Part shown: positions 8,910 to 17,414 of the stretch, in pieces
Numbering within the stretch: the first letter of the stretch is position 1
How the letters are laid out: each line of letters starts with the position of its first letter
NCBI RefSeq assembly: GCF_002217205.1
Contig: NZ_MUGT01000035.1
Span: forward strand, 52,276 to 114,916
Source of the DNA: Flavobacterium branchiophilum NBRC 15030 = ATCC 35035
GTDB lineage: Bacteria > Bacteroidota > Bacteroidia > Flavobacteriales > Flavobacteriaceae
DNA: 62,641 bases
Direction: 5' to 3'
Made by a program: the position numbers and the translations under genes
The notes under the pieces: generated by a model
Database searches by the model: none
What the model was told of the DNA's origin: nothing
The model's input: the letters and a program-made list of their open reading frames with translations, nothing else

Positions 8910-10211
8910 TTAACTAATAAATGTGGTGTTCCAATTTAATTTTGGTCTTATCAAACCAATCCATGTCCCAACATAGTCTTTGGTCATTTCGCCTGTTTCG
9001 TTTACATTAAAAGACAATACTTCTTGAGCTACAACAATTTGTGTAGTATCTTGTGGTACTAAAAAAGCAGAAATTTGGTATGAAGATTCATTCAAGAAAT
9101 TAGCTGGTATGGTACAAACCGTTTTATAAACGCCTTTTTTTAGCGGTTTTCCAAAAAAAGGATCGGCTACAAATGATGCAGCTGGACTATTAAATGTTGC
9201 CAAAATGCAAGTTCCCATAGCGTCAAGTAAATGAATGCTTGGCCATATTATAGCATCATCTGTCAAAACCCTGTATTCAATTTCAATTTGAACTTCTCTA
9301 TCTATTCTAACCGAGTTTTTATTTTCGCCTTCAGAAAATATACTGATACATTCAAAATGTGCATGAGGACAAGTATTTTGATATTTTATATCTTTATGCA
9401 ATACAAAAGGAGCACTCTCTTGTCCATTTGTAATGTATTGATTAATAATTCCTTCTATCCCTCCTACAGATTCCACAAGCCCGTTTTTGAGATAAATCCC
9501 CTTATTACAAAGCGTAGAAACCGCCGCCATATTATGGCTCACAAAAAGCACCGTTCTGCCTTCGCCTTTGGACACGTCGCCCATTTTTCCGAGGCATTTT
9601 TTTTGAAATTCGGCATCGCCCACAGCCAATACTTCATCTACTATAAGAATTTCAGATTCTAAATGTGCGGCTACCGCAAATGCCAACCGCACATACATAC
9701 CAGAGGAATAGCGTTTTACGGGTGTGTCAATATAGCGTTCTACACCCGAAAAAGCAATAATTTCGTCGAGTTTTCTGTCGATTTCAAATTTTCGCATGCC
9801 TAATATGGCACCATTCAAATAAATGTTTTCTCGTCCTGTCATTTCGGGATTAAAACCCGTGCCCACTTCGAGCAACGAGGCAATTCGACCATTTATTTTG
9901 AAACTCCCCGTTGTAGGTTTGGTAACTTTACTTAATAGTTTGAGCAATGTGCTTTTTCCAGCACCATTTCGTCCTATAATTCCAACCGCATCGCCTTGTT
10001 CTATTTCAAAATTAATATCTCTCAACGACCAAACATAATCACTAGAACCCTTGCTCGTACGATCGTTACTGTCGCCAATTTTCAAATAAGGGTCTTCTTT
10101 ACCTCTGATTTTACTCCAAAATCGGTTCAAATCATGCGATAATGTTCCAGTACCTACTTCTCCTAGTCGGTATTGTTTGGAAATATTTTCTGCTTTAATG
10201 GCTAACTTCAT
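8910..10211 (-). CDS. wzt: Polysaccharide ABC exporter ATPase with carbohydrate-binding tail (Wzt)
   Basis: This 433-aa ATPase powers export of a completed lipid-linked polysaccharide across the inner membrane with Wzm. The ABC domain has Walker A GRNGAGKST (80-88), signature YSSGM (168-172), Walker B LIVDEV (189-194) and the switch His 226 in FVSHNM. Residues of roughly 270-433 form a beta-rich extension in the place of the Wzt C-terminal domain, which in O-antigen systems recognises the capped end of the glycan. The family normally has wzm immediately upstream. Here two Rpn-family genes (10244-12238) separate wzm and wzt, yet strand and order are kept. Confidence 0.93.
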   Translation of the reverse strand: MKLAIKAENISKQYRLGEVGTGTLSHDLNRFWSKIRGKEDPYLKIGDSNDRTSKGSSDYVWSLRDINFEIEQGDAVGIIGRNGAGKSTLLKLLSKVTKPTTGSFKINGRIASLLEVGTGFNPEMTGRENIYLNGAILGMRKFEIDRKLDEIIAFSGVERYIDTPVKRYSSGMYVRLAFAVAAHLESEILIVDEVLAVGDAEFQKKCLGKMGDVSKGEGRTVLFVSHNMAAVSTLCNKGIYLKNGLVESVGGIEGIINQYITNGQESAPFVLHKDIKYQNTCPHAHFECISIFSEGENKNSVRIDREVQIEIEYRVLTDDAIIWPSIHLLDAMGTCILATFNSPAASFVADPFFGKPLKKGVYKTVCTIPANFLNESSYQISAFLVPQDTTQIVVAQEVLSFNVNETGEMTKDYVGTWIGLIRPKLNWNTTFIS

Positions 10212-10243
10212 TGTTTAATATATTTCAGATTAAATCCTGATTT

Positions 10244-11176
10244 TTACTTGTCTTTTTTATTCATTAATAGGGCAATTTGCTGTTTCAAAGCTTCGTTTTC
10301 CTTGTCTTTGTCTTTCAAGGCCTGCTCTTTCTCGGACAAAGCCTGCTCTTTCTCGGAAATGATTTGCAATAATTGATCTGTTTTGTGTCGAATATTTCCC
10401 GTTAGGGCATCTATTGTTCGCCATGCTTCTTGTTCGTCTTCTAGTTCTTTGCGGTCCTTTGGGTCGGTGCCTGCGTGGTGCAATATCGATGTGGTGAGTT
10501 TCAAATCTTCGCTATCTATTTGATGTTCAAATACTTTTACTATTTCTTTTTCGTCCGTAAAATGATTTTGTTCAAAAACACTCAACATTTTGTCCAATCG
10601 GGTTTGAAACCTATTGGTTATTCGGTTTACTTGTACTACATAACTGTCGTGAGTCAATTTTTCTACAAAATCGCTCTTTTCATTGATGACTTTTTGTTCG
10701 ATCAAATCTTTATATTGTCGTTCTACCTTGATACATGGCGAGGTTATTTCGTTCAAATTGAATCCTAATACATAAATTGTAGTAATAGGCAACGGTGCAG
10801 CGGTTTCTAATATTTTGTCCTCTCGCTTGTATTGCTCTGCCAAATAATTCCGAAACCGCATCAAATCGATTTGGTGTTTGGCTTTTTGTATTTCTATCAA
10901 TATTTTTTTATATTCGCCCGTGTCTGTTTTTATTGTTGCTACAAAATCCAATCGCATGACATTAATCAGTAGCCGTTCGTTGATTTTTTTGGCCACAAAT
11001 TCCTGAACCTTTGGATCGTCTAAATCCAAATGTTTCATAAAGGTAAATTCTTGTTGTTTTACCTCGATACTTTCTATCGTTTGATCCAATAACGTTCCTA
11101 TGAAGAATTTTGCTACCCGCTCATTCTCCATCATCCGTTTAAATACTACATCGTATATTGGATTGGCTATAATCAT
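10244..11176 (-). CDS. Rpn-family PD-(D/E)XK nuclease/transposase, short copy
   Basis: This 310-aa protein belongs to the recombination-promoting nuclease/putative transposase group common in Bacteroidota. The nuclease core is visible as Asp77 (RLDFVAT) and Glu95-x-Gln97-Lys98 (ILIEIQKAKHQ), followed by the RFRNYLAEQY segment. From about residue 265 the protein is a charged coiled coil (SEKEQALSEKEQALKDKDKE). It is a near copy of the gene just upstream: outside the coiled coil only one residue differs (Asn142 here, Ser142 there), and it lacks three 14-residue coiled-coil units. It starts 3 bp after the stop of the other copy. No terminal inverted repeats are visible. DNA transposition by this gene is not shown here. 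Confidence 0.9.
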   Translation of the reverse strand: MIIANPIYDVVFKRMMENERVAKFFIGTLLDQTIESIEVKQQEFTFMKHLDLDDPKVQEFVAKKINERLLINVMRLDFVATIKTDTGEYKKILIEIQKAKHQIDLMRFRNYLAEQYKREDKILETAAPLPITTIYVLGFNLNEITSPCIKVERQYKDLIEQKVINEKSDFVEKLTHDSYVVQVNRITNRFQTRLDKMLSVFEQNHFTDEKEIVKVFEHQIDSEDLKLTTSILHHAGTDPKDRKELEDEQEAWRTIDALTGNIRHKTDQLLQIISEKEQALSEKEQALKDKDKENEALKQQIALLMNKKDK

Positions 11177-11179
11177 TTT

Positions 11180-12238
11180 TTACTTGTCTTTTTTATTCAT
11201 TAATAGGGCAATTTGCTGTTTCAAAGCTTCGTTTTCCTTGTCTTTGTCTTTCAAGGCTTGCTCTTTCTCGGACAAAGCCTGCTCTTTCTCGGAAATGATT
11301 TTTTCATTTTCCAATAAAGCTTGTTCTTTCTCGGAAATGATTTTTTCATTTTCCAATAAGGCCTGCTCTTTCTCGGAAATGATTTTTTCATTTTCCAATA
11401 AGGCTTGCTCTTTCTCGGAAATGATTTGCAATAATTGATCTGTTTTGTGTCGAATATTTCCCGTTAGGGCATCTATTGTTCGCCATGCTTCTTGTTCGTC
11501 TTCTAGTTCTTTGCGGTCCTTTGGGTCGGTGCCTGCGTGGTGCAATATCGATGTGGTGAGTTTCAAATCTTCGCTATCTATTTGATGTTCAAATACTTTT
11601 ACTATTTCTTTTTCGTCCGTAAAATGATTTTGCTCAAAAACACTCAACATTTTGTCCAATCGGGTTTGAAACCTATTGGTTATTCGGTTTACTTGTACTA
11701 CATAACTGTCGTGGGTCAATTTTTCTACAAAATCGCTCTTCTCATTGATGACTTTTTGTTCGATCAAATCTTTATATTGTCGTTCTACCTTGATACATGG
11801 CGAGGTTATTTCGCTCAAATTGAATCCTAATACATAAATTGTAGTAATAGGCAACGGTGCAGCGGTTTCTAATATTTTGTCCTCTCGCTTGTATTGCTCT
11901 GCCAAATAATTCCGAAACCGCATCAAATCGATTTGGTGTTTGGCTTTTTGTATTTCTATCAATATTTTTTTATATTCGCCCGTGTCTGTTTTTATTGTTG
12001 CTACAAAATCCAATCGCATGACATTAATCAGTAGCCGTTCGTTGATTTTTTTGGCCACAAATTCCTGAACCTTTGGATCGTCTAAATCCAAATGTTTCAT
12101 AAAGGTAAACTCCTGTTGTTTTACCTCGATACTTTCTATCGTTTGATCCAATAACGTTCCTATGAAGAATTTTGCTACCCGCTCATTCTCCATCATCCGT
12201 TTAAATACTACATCGTATATTGGATTGGCTATAATCAT
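11180..12238 (-). CDS. Rpn-family PD-(D/E)XK nuclease/transposase, long copy
   Basis: This 352-aa copy has the same PD-(D/E)XK core as its downstream twin (Asp77, Glu95, Gln97) and the same central region. The difference is its C-terminal coiled coil, which carries three extra 14-residue units (ALLENEKIISEKEQ) encoded by 42-bp repeats. Fourteen residues are two heptads, so the coiled coil is lengthened without losing register. Proteins of this family in E. coli are DNA endonucleases that stimulate RecA-independent recombination. The gene starts 14 bp after the wzm stop and may be read through from the polysaccharide transcript. Confidence 0.9.
   Translation of the reverse strand: MIIANPIYDVVFKRMMENERVAKFFIGTLLDQTIESIEVKQQEFTFMKHLDLDDPKVQEFVAKKINERLLINVMRLDFVATIKTDTGEYKKILIEIQKAKHQIDLMRFRNYLAEQYKREDKILETAAPLPITTIYVLGFNLSEITSPCIKVERQYKDLIEQKVINEKSDFVEKLTHDSYVVQVNRITNRFQTRLDKMLSVFEQNHFTDEKEIVKVFEHQIDSEDLKLTTSILHHAGTDPKDRKELEDEQEAWRTIDALTGNIRHKTDQLLQIISEKEQALLENEKIISEKEQALLENEKIISEKEQALLENEKIISEKEQALSEKEQALKDKDKENEALKQQIALLMNKKDK
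11291..11416. repeat. Three 42-bp direct repeats in the Rpn long copy
   Basis: Units at 11291-11332, 11333-11374 and 11375-11416 each begin GGAAATGATTTTTTCATTTT and differ at only a few positions. They encode 14-residue coiled-coil blocks and are absent from the other gene copy, which has only the flanking partial unit. This is an in-frame expansion. Confidence 0.93.
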
Positions 12239-12252
12239 TTTTTAAAAAAAAA

Positions 12253-13104
12253 TTAAACAGTGTCCATAAAACTTTTTTCTACTTTATTAAAAATTACTAC
12301 ACCTACAACCATCAATAGTATAGTAGAAATAATACTTACCCACAAACTCGTTGGATCAAAACTTCCTGAACCCAAAAAAGCATATCTAAAACATTCAAAC
12401 ACCCCCGTTAATGGATTTAAATTGACAACCCATCTATAATGTTCGGGTATGGCTGTAACAGGATAAACTACTGGTGTAGCATACATAAGCAATTGAATAC
12501 CAAAGGTAAGTAAAAAAACCAAATCTTTGTATTTTGTTGTCAAAGATGAAAAAATCATTCCTAACCCTAACGAAAATAATGCCATGATTAATAACAAAAA
12601 AGGTGTTGCCAAAACCCATATATTGGGTTGTATGGATTGTTGAATAAAAGTGTAATATAAAACAACCACCACAAAAAGTCCAAATTGAATACCAAATTTC
12701 ATCAACCCTGATACAACGATGGACAAAGGCATTATCAATCTAGGGAAATAAACTTTGCCCATTACTGCAGCATTATCTCTAAATACTGTTGATGTTTTAG
12801 TTAAGGATTCTGAAAAATAATTCCAAATTGTGATACCTGACAAATAAAATGCTAATTGTGGTGTACCGTCTGTAGAAATTTTTGCTATCTGACCAAAAAG
12901 CAGTACATACATCAAAGTTGTAAGTATGGGTTGTACAAAAAACCAAATTGGGCCTAAAATAGTTTGCTTGTAAAACGTAACATAATCACGTTTTACAAGC
13001 ATCATCAACAAATCTCTATAATGCCAAACTTCTTTTAAATTGACAGAAAACAAAGAATCTTGTGCCTTTATTTCTTCTGTCCAGGCTTGATTTGAATTAC
13101 TCAT
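12253..13104 (-). CDS. wzm: Polysaccharide ABC exporter permease (Wzm)
   Basis: This 283-aa inner-membrane permease forms the channel for the ABC-dependent export route with Wzt. The N-terminal cytoplasmic part (KEVWHYRDLLMMLVKRDYVTFYKQT) and the following LGPIWFFVQPILTTLMYVLLF are signature sequences of the ABC-2/TagG-like export permeases. About six hydrophobic spans follow, ending in a NPLTGVFECFRYAFLG loop and a last helix (SIISTILLMVVGVVIF). It is followed by the Rpn pair and then wzt. The export pair is complete, and the transported glycan is presumably made by the surrounding genes. Confidence 0.94.
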   Translation of the reverse strand: MSNSNQAWTEEIKAQDSLFSVNLKEVWHYRDLLMMLVKRDYVTFYKQTILGPIWFFVQPILTTLMYVLLFGQIAKISTDGTPQLAFYLSGITIWNYFSESLTKTSTVFRDNAAVMGKVYFPRLIMPLSIVVSGLMKFGIQFGLFVVVVLYYTFIQQSIQPNIWVLATPFLLLIMALFSLGLGMIFSSLTTKYKDLVFLLTFGIQLLMYATPVVYPVTAIPEHYRWVVNLNPLTGVFECFRYAFLGSGSFDPTSLWVSIISTILLMVVGVVIFNKVEKSFMDTV

Positions 13105-13136
13105 TTTTTATTTTAATATTTAATTTATTTCAGCAA

Positions 13137-13901
13137 TTATTTAGAGCAAATAAACAAATCTTCATTTGGAATTAATCCGTATTGTTTGTATTTGTTTGAA
13201 ATATTGATTCTATTAACTTTAAAACCAACAGATTGCAGTCTTGCCACATAATCCTGACCATATATACGTACATGATCATATTGTCCGTAATGCTTTTCTC
13301 TGTCTTCATTGGTAGTAACCGCAGGGTTTTCATAAGTGTCTTGCAAAGTTGCCGAAATAGGTACTTGAAGTACAGCAGTTCCATTAGGTTTTAACACTCT
13401 AAATAATTCTTTCATAGCCGCAATATCATCTGGAATATGCTCTAAAATATGGTTACAAATAATCAAATCAAATCGATTATCTTCATAAGGAATATTCATA
13501 ATATCCATATCTATTACATGACTTGGGTAAGAATATCCTTCCATAAATTTATCTGTACAGATGTATTCTTTGTATTGGTATTTCAAAAATAAATCTGTCA
13601 ATCGCCACTCTGGAGCTAAATGAAGAATACTATAATTGCTTTTATTTTTGAAAATGTCTAACTCATTATTAAAAAAAGCATATAATGCACGCTCTCTATC
13701 CATTGAGTCGCATTTGTAACAACCTCCATTTCTTAAACCCGCACCAATAATTTGATGATCAATATTGGCCTGATGTGGTAAACCAATTTGATAAAATCCA
13801 CTGGCATGGTATTCACAATAAGGGCAAGTATAGGTATTTCCTTTATGTTTAAAAATGCGGTATTGTGTACGTATATTTCGAGCAAAACTTCTTAACGACA
13901 T
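13137..13901 (-). CDS. SAM-dependent methyltransferase with N-terminal Cys pairs
   Basis: This 254-aa class I methyltransferase has CPYC and GGCYKCDSMDRERALYAFF near its N-terminus, two CxxC pairs that could bind zinc. The SAM-binding domain follows, with IDMDIMNIPYEDNRFDLIICNHILEHIPDD (split around residues 128-160) covering the acidic loop and post-motif II. It is encoded between rfbB and wzm, 32 bp from wzm. In ABC-exported O-antigens a methyl cap can stop chain growth and be read by the Wzt C-terminal domain. A capping role is possible here but the sequence is not recognisably WbdD. Methylation of a sugar residue is the broader inference. Confidence 0.85.
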   Translation of the reverse strand: MSLRSFARNIRTQYRIFKHKGNTYTCPYCEYHASGFYQIGLPHQANIDHQIIGAGLRNGGCYKCDSMDRERALYAFFNNELDIFKNKSNYSILHLAPEWRLTDLFLKYQYKEYICTDKFMEGYSYPSHVIDMDIMNIPYEDNRFDLIICNHILEHIPDDIAAMKELFRVLKPNGTAVLQVPISATLQDTYENPAVTTNEDREKHYGQYDHVRIYGQDYVARLQSVGFKVNRINISNKYKQYGLIPNEDLFICSK

Positions 13902-13923
13902 GGCTTATTGTATTAAAAATGAA

Positions 13924-14973
13924 TTAATTAGAATATTGTTTTTCATAATATTTGGCATATTCGCCAGAGGTTACACTTTCAAGCCATACTTGATTTTCTA
14001 AGAACCAATTGACTGTTTTTTCTAATCCTTGTTCAAATGTTACCGATGGTTTCCAGCCTAATTCTTTATTGATTTTGGTTGCATCAATAGCATATCGCAA
14101 ATCGTGTCCAGGTCTGTCTGTTACATAAGAAATTAATTGTTCTGAAGTACCTTCTACTCTGTTCAATTTTTTGTCCATAATTTGGCACAATAATTTTACC
14201 AAATCAATATTTTGCCATTCATTAAAACCTCCTATATTATAAGTTTCGTGGTTTTTTCCTTCATGAAAAACCAAATCAATTGCCACGGCATGGTCTTCAA
14301 CAAAAAGCCAATCACGTGTATATTTTCCGTCTCCATATACGGGTAATGGTTTGTTTTGTATGATGTTATTGATAAATAACGGTATCAATTTTTCTGGAAA
14401 ATGGTTTGGGCCATAGTTGTTTGAACAATTAGTAAGCACATAAGGCAACCCATAAGTTTCGCCATAAGCTCTTACAAAATGATCTGAACTGGCTTTTGAA
14501 GCAGAATAAGGTGAATTTGGGTCATAAGCTGTTTGCTCTGTAAACAAACCTTCGGCACCTAATGTACCATAAACCTCATCTGTACTAATGTGGTAAAATC
14601 GTTTACCATCGAAGTTGTTTTTCCAAATGTTTTTGGCAGCATTTAACAAATTCATCGTACCAATAACGTTGGTTTTTACAAACGAAAGCGGATCTGTAAT
14701 AGAACGATCAACGTGAGACTCTGCGGCAAGATGCAAAACCCCATCAAATTGATGCTTTTCAAACAATTCATTTATAAAATCTGCATCAACAATATCCCCT
14801 TTTACAAAAGTATAATTGGGTTCATTTTCAATATCTTGAATATTTTCTAAGTTGCCAGCATAAGTCAATACGTCCAAATTATATATTTGATAATTTGGAT
14901 ATTTTTTTACAAAACGTCTCACGACATGAGAGCCTATAAAACCGGCACCTCCTGTAATAACAATTTTTTTCAT
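13924..14973 (-). CDS. rfbB: dTDP-glucose 4,6-dehydratase (RfbB)
   Basis: This 349-aa extended SDR converts dTDP-glucose to dTDP-4-keto-6-deoxyglucose. It has the Rossmann GGAGFIGSHVV, the catalytic STDEVYGTL (Thr-Asp-Glu triad region), and Tyr-x3-Lys in SPYSASKASSDHFVRAY, plus the family motif NCSNNYGP. Length is typical. The partners rfbA, rfbC and rfbD are not in the window, so the thymidylyltransferase and later steps must be elsewhere or the product is used differently. It lies between the UDP-sugar dehydrogenase (120 bp gap) and the methyltransferase. The gap upstream holds a possible -7 box (TAATTTTG, 15022-15029, minus). Confidence 0.96.
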   Translation of the reverse strand: MKKIVITGGAGFIGSHVVRRFVKKYPNYQIYNLDVLTYAGNLENIQDIENEPNYTFVKGDIVDADFINELFEKHQFDGVLHLAAESHVDRSITDPLSFVKTNVIGTMNLLNAAKNIWKNNFDGKRFYHISTDEVYGTLGAEGLFTEQTAYDPNSPYSASKASSDHFVRAYGETYGLPYVLTNCSNNYGPNHFPEKLIPLFINNIIQNKPLPVYGDGKYTRDWLFVEDHAVAIDLVFHEGKNHETYNIGGFNEWQNIDLVKLLCQIMDKKLNRVEGTSEQLISYVTDRPGHDLRYAIDATKINKELGWKPSVTFEQGLEKTVNWFLENQVWLESVTSGEYAKYYEKQYSN

Positions 14974-15093
14974 AAGTAGATATTTATGTTTATTTTAAAC
15001 AAAATTACGACAATTTTAATGCAAAATTAATCGAAAATTTAGGTTTAAAAAAATAGATTTTGGTTGGCTAATATAATCACTTTTCAGGAATAA

Positions 15094-16374
15094 TTACAAC
15101 CTTCCGTCAATAATATTTAAAGGCAAAATTCCTTTAACATCAAACAAAATAGCATTATCTTTTTTTAATGAATTATAATCTATATCAGCAAATTCTTTAT
15201 GTGAAACCCCTAAAATGATCGCATCAAATTTTTCATTTGGTAAGTCTTTGGTCGTTTCCAAATTATATTCATGTTTAACCTCATCAGGATTTGCCCATGG
15301 GTCGTGTATCGTTATGTCTATTTCAAAATCTTCTAATGCTCTAACAACATCAATGATTTTGGTATTTCTTACATCTGGACAATTTTCTTTGAAAGTAAAA
15401 CCTAACATTAAAAGTTTGGCATTTTTTACAAATATTCCTTTTTTAATCATGAGTTTTACAACAACTGTTGCAATAAATTCTCCCATTCCGTCATTGAGTC
15501 TTCTACCAGCTAAAATAATCTCTGGATGGTAGCCCGATTCTTGAGATTTTTGGGCCAAATAATAAGGATCAACCCCTATGCAATGCCCCCCAACCAAACC
15601 TGGTTTGAATGGTAAGAAATTCCATTTTGTACCTGCTGCTTCTAATACAGAGTGGGTGTCTATTTCCATCATATTGAATATTTTGGCCAACTCGTTTACA
15701 AATGCAATATTGATATCACGTTGTGAATTTTCTATTACTTTTGCTGCTTCGGCTACTTTTATTGAAGGGGCTAAATGTGTCCCCGCAACAATAACAGAGC
15801 GGTACAGTGCATCTACTTTTAAACCAATTTCTGGTGTAGATCCTGAAGTAACTTTAAGTATTTTTTCAACAGTATGCTCTTTATCACCAGGATTTATTCT
15901 TTCTGGAGAATATCCAGCATGAAAATCTTGATTGAATTTCAAACCACTTATTTTTTCCAAAACAGGCACACACTCTTCCTCTGTTACGCCAGGATATACT
16001 GTGGATTCATAAATTACAATATCGCCTTTTTTCAAAACTTTTCCAACTGTTTCACTCGATTTGTAAAGTGGTGTTAAATCGGGACGGTTATTTTTATCTA
16101 CTGGAGTTGGAACAGTAATTATATAATAATTACAATCTTTTATATCATCTAAATCACTAGAACATAACAAACCCGTTGGGCTTGAAAAAGTAGTTACTAA
16201 TACTGATTGTAATAATTCATTACTTATTTCTAAAGTACTGTCATGTCCTGAATTTAACTCATTGATTCTTTTTTTATTGATGTCGAATCCTACAACCGGA
16301 TATTGCTTTGCAAAAAGCCTTGCCAAAGGTAATCCCACATAACCCAATCCGATAACTGCTATTTTGATGCTCAT
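15094..16374 (-). CDS. UDP-N-acetylhexosamine 6-dehydrogenase (TviB/WbpO type)
   Basis: This 426-aa NAD-dependent four-electron dehydrogenase oxidises the C6 alcohol of a UDP-HexNAc to a uronic acid. The N-terminal Rossmann motif IAVIGLGYVGLPLARLFA, the conserved YESTVYPGVTEE segment and the catalytic Cys in KPGLVGGHCIGVDPYYL are present. The sequence style (VGFDINKKRINELNSG, MLGFTFKENCPDVRNTK) is that of the TviB/VipA branch, which acts on UDP-GlcNAc or UDP-GalNAc. It is distinct from the UDP-glucose dehydrogenase at 18951-20348. Together the two imply an acidic polysaccharide with uronic acids. Exact substrate is inferred from family resemblance. Confidence 0.9.
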   Translation of the reverse strand: MSIKIAVIGLGYVGLPLARLFAKQYPVVGFDINKKRINELNSGHDSTLEISNELLQSVLVTTFSSPTGLLCSSDLDDIKDCNYYIITVPTPVDKNNRPDLTPLYKSSETVGKVLKKGDIVIYESTVYPGVTEEECVPVLEKISGLKFNQDFHAGYSPERINPGDKEHTVEKILKVTSGSTPEIGLKVDALYRSVIVAGTHLAPSIKVAEAAKVIENSQRDINIAFVNELAKIFNMMEIDTHSVLEAAGTKWNFLPFKPGLVGGHCIGVDPYYLAQKSQESGYHPEIILAGRRLNDGMGEFIATVVVKLMIKKGIFVKNAKLLMLGFTFKENCPDVRNTKIIDVVRALEDFEIDITIHDPWANPDEVKHEYNLETTKDLPNEKFDAIILGVSHKEFADIDYNSLKKDNAILFDVKGILPLNIIDGRL

Positions 16375-16463
16375 TTGATATTAAAATTATTTATTATATA
16401 AATTATCTTGCAAAATTAATATTAATTTTTGATAAAACCCCGTTTCTTGTTTTTTTTTAAAAC

Positions 16464-17402
16464 TTAAAAACTATTTTTTTTATTTTTCAACTTTTGAATC
16501 ACGCTATCTATAGAAACAGACAATTTCTTTGCTCCAAATTGATTCAAATGATCAATATCGATATAGTCTGTTTTTTGAAACCTTTTGTCTGTCAAATAAT
16601 TAAGATGAATCAATTGGTATTTTTCAATTAATTTTGAAATAAATGCAGCATCTTTTTGAACAATTCGTTGCTCCAAATGTTTAGTAAACGTTTCATCGCA
16701 AGGAGTTGTTACTAAAATTGGAGTGATTTTTTTTTGCTTACAAAACATTATCATTTCTTCTAATTTTTTACAAACCATAAAATGTTCTCTTGATTTTATA
16801 CTTGCTGTAAAATAATTTTCTCTAAAAAATTGTACTCTTTCCAAACCTGCTGCATCTGTAAGTACTTGTGGCTGTTGAGTAGTAGCCGTTTCCCATCCTT
16901 TAAATGCAATAACATTTTCCTTGTTTGTTTTTTCGGTAATCAATTTAAAGGCATTTTTTGGCGAATAAACATACAACAAATGCGACATATCTTCTTTCCA
17001 AAAATTTTTATTTCTCAAATTGATACCATAATTATGATAGTAAAAAAAAGCCCTGTCGTCTCTATAACCCCAATAAAGCGACGGATAATCTAAGCCGATT
17101 ATTACAAATTTGAGGTTATTTAATTTGCCTTGATATTGTTCGAGGAGTGCTTTATCATATAACAATGATTGGTCGCCACAGGCCAAATTGTAGGCACTAG
17201 TATTCATGTATTGGGGGCTAATGCCTTCATATTCATGGGAAGTACCTAAAATTAATGTTTCAATTTCAAAACGGTATTGTTCTATTTCATGGCTTTTTTC
17301 GCCCAAAATAGACCGTACATTCCTAACTTTAATTTCTGCAAATACACCCAAAAGTAGGATTGGAAGCAGGAAAAAAATGGTTTTCCGTAAAAATATATTC
17401 AT
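16464..17402 (-). CDS. SGNH-like membrane-anchored partner of MBOAT acyltransferase
   Basis: This 312-aa protein has a single N-terminal membrane anchor (IFFLLPILLLGVFA) and an exported domain. The segment ETLILGTSHEYEGISP resembles block I of SGNH-type hydrolase/acyltransferase folds, although the nucleophile position reads GTSH rather than GDSH. The C-terminal IDIDHLNQFGAKKLS fits the Asp-x-x-His block (DxxH) of the same fold. It follows the MBOAT gene by 12 bp. Such pairs (compare AlgI with AlgJ/AlgX, or DltB with DltD) pass an acyl group, usually acetyl, across the membrane onto a polymer. Function as the periplasmic acyl-transfer partner is inferred from the pairing and motifs. Confidence 0.72.
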   Translation of the reverse strand: MNIFLRKTIFFLLPILLLGVFAEIKVRNVRSILGEKSHEIEQYRFEIETLILGTSHEYEGISPQYMNTSAYNLACGDQSLLYDKALLEQYQGKLNNLKFVIIGLDYPSLYWGYRDDRAFFYYHNYGINLRNKNFWKEDMSHLLYVYSPKNAFKLITEKTNKENVIAFKGWETATTQQPQVLTDAAGLERVQFFRENYFTASIKSREHFMVCKKLEEMIMFCKQKKITPILVTTPCDETFTKHLEQRIVQKDAAFISKLIEKYQLIHLNYLTDKRFQKTDYIDIDHLNQFGAKKLSVSIDSVIQKLKNKKNSF

Positions 17403-17414
17403 TCTTTTTTGGGT

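Larger units (their letters stand above)
10240..12241. repeat. Tandem duplication of an Rpn-family gene
   Basis: Two head-to-tail copies of one gene, offset by 1062 bp, are almost identical at the DNA level over their whole length. The visible differences are a handful of mostly silent substitutions and a 126-bp insertion in the upstream copy. The junction reuses the same T-rich run before each start and after each stop (ATCATTTTTTACTTGTC), suggesting duplication by recombination at these short stretches. The close identity implies a recent event. Confidence 0.9.

Noticed and set aside
11100-11438. A Ser/Phe-rich repeat protein on the plus strand
   Set aside because: It is the antisense shadow of the coiled-coil repeats of the Rpn gene; the opposite strand is clearly the conserved coding one.
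10244-12238. CRISPR-like or phase-variable repeat array in the Rpn genes
   Set aside because: The 42-bp units are directly adjacent without spacers, lie in frame in a coding sequence, and encode coiled-coil heptads.
10244-12238. A toxin-antitoxin pair made of the two adjacent small-spaced Rpn genes
   Set aside because: The two genes encode nearly identical proteins and are a tandem duplication, not a toxin with an unrelated antitoxin.
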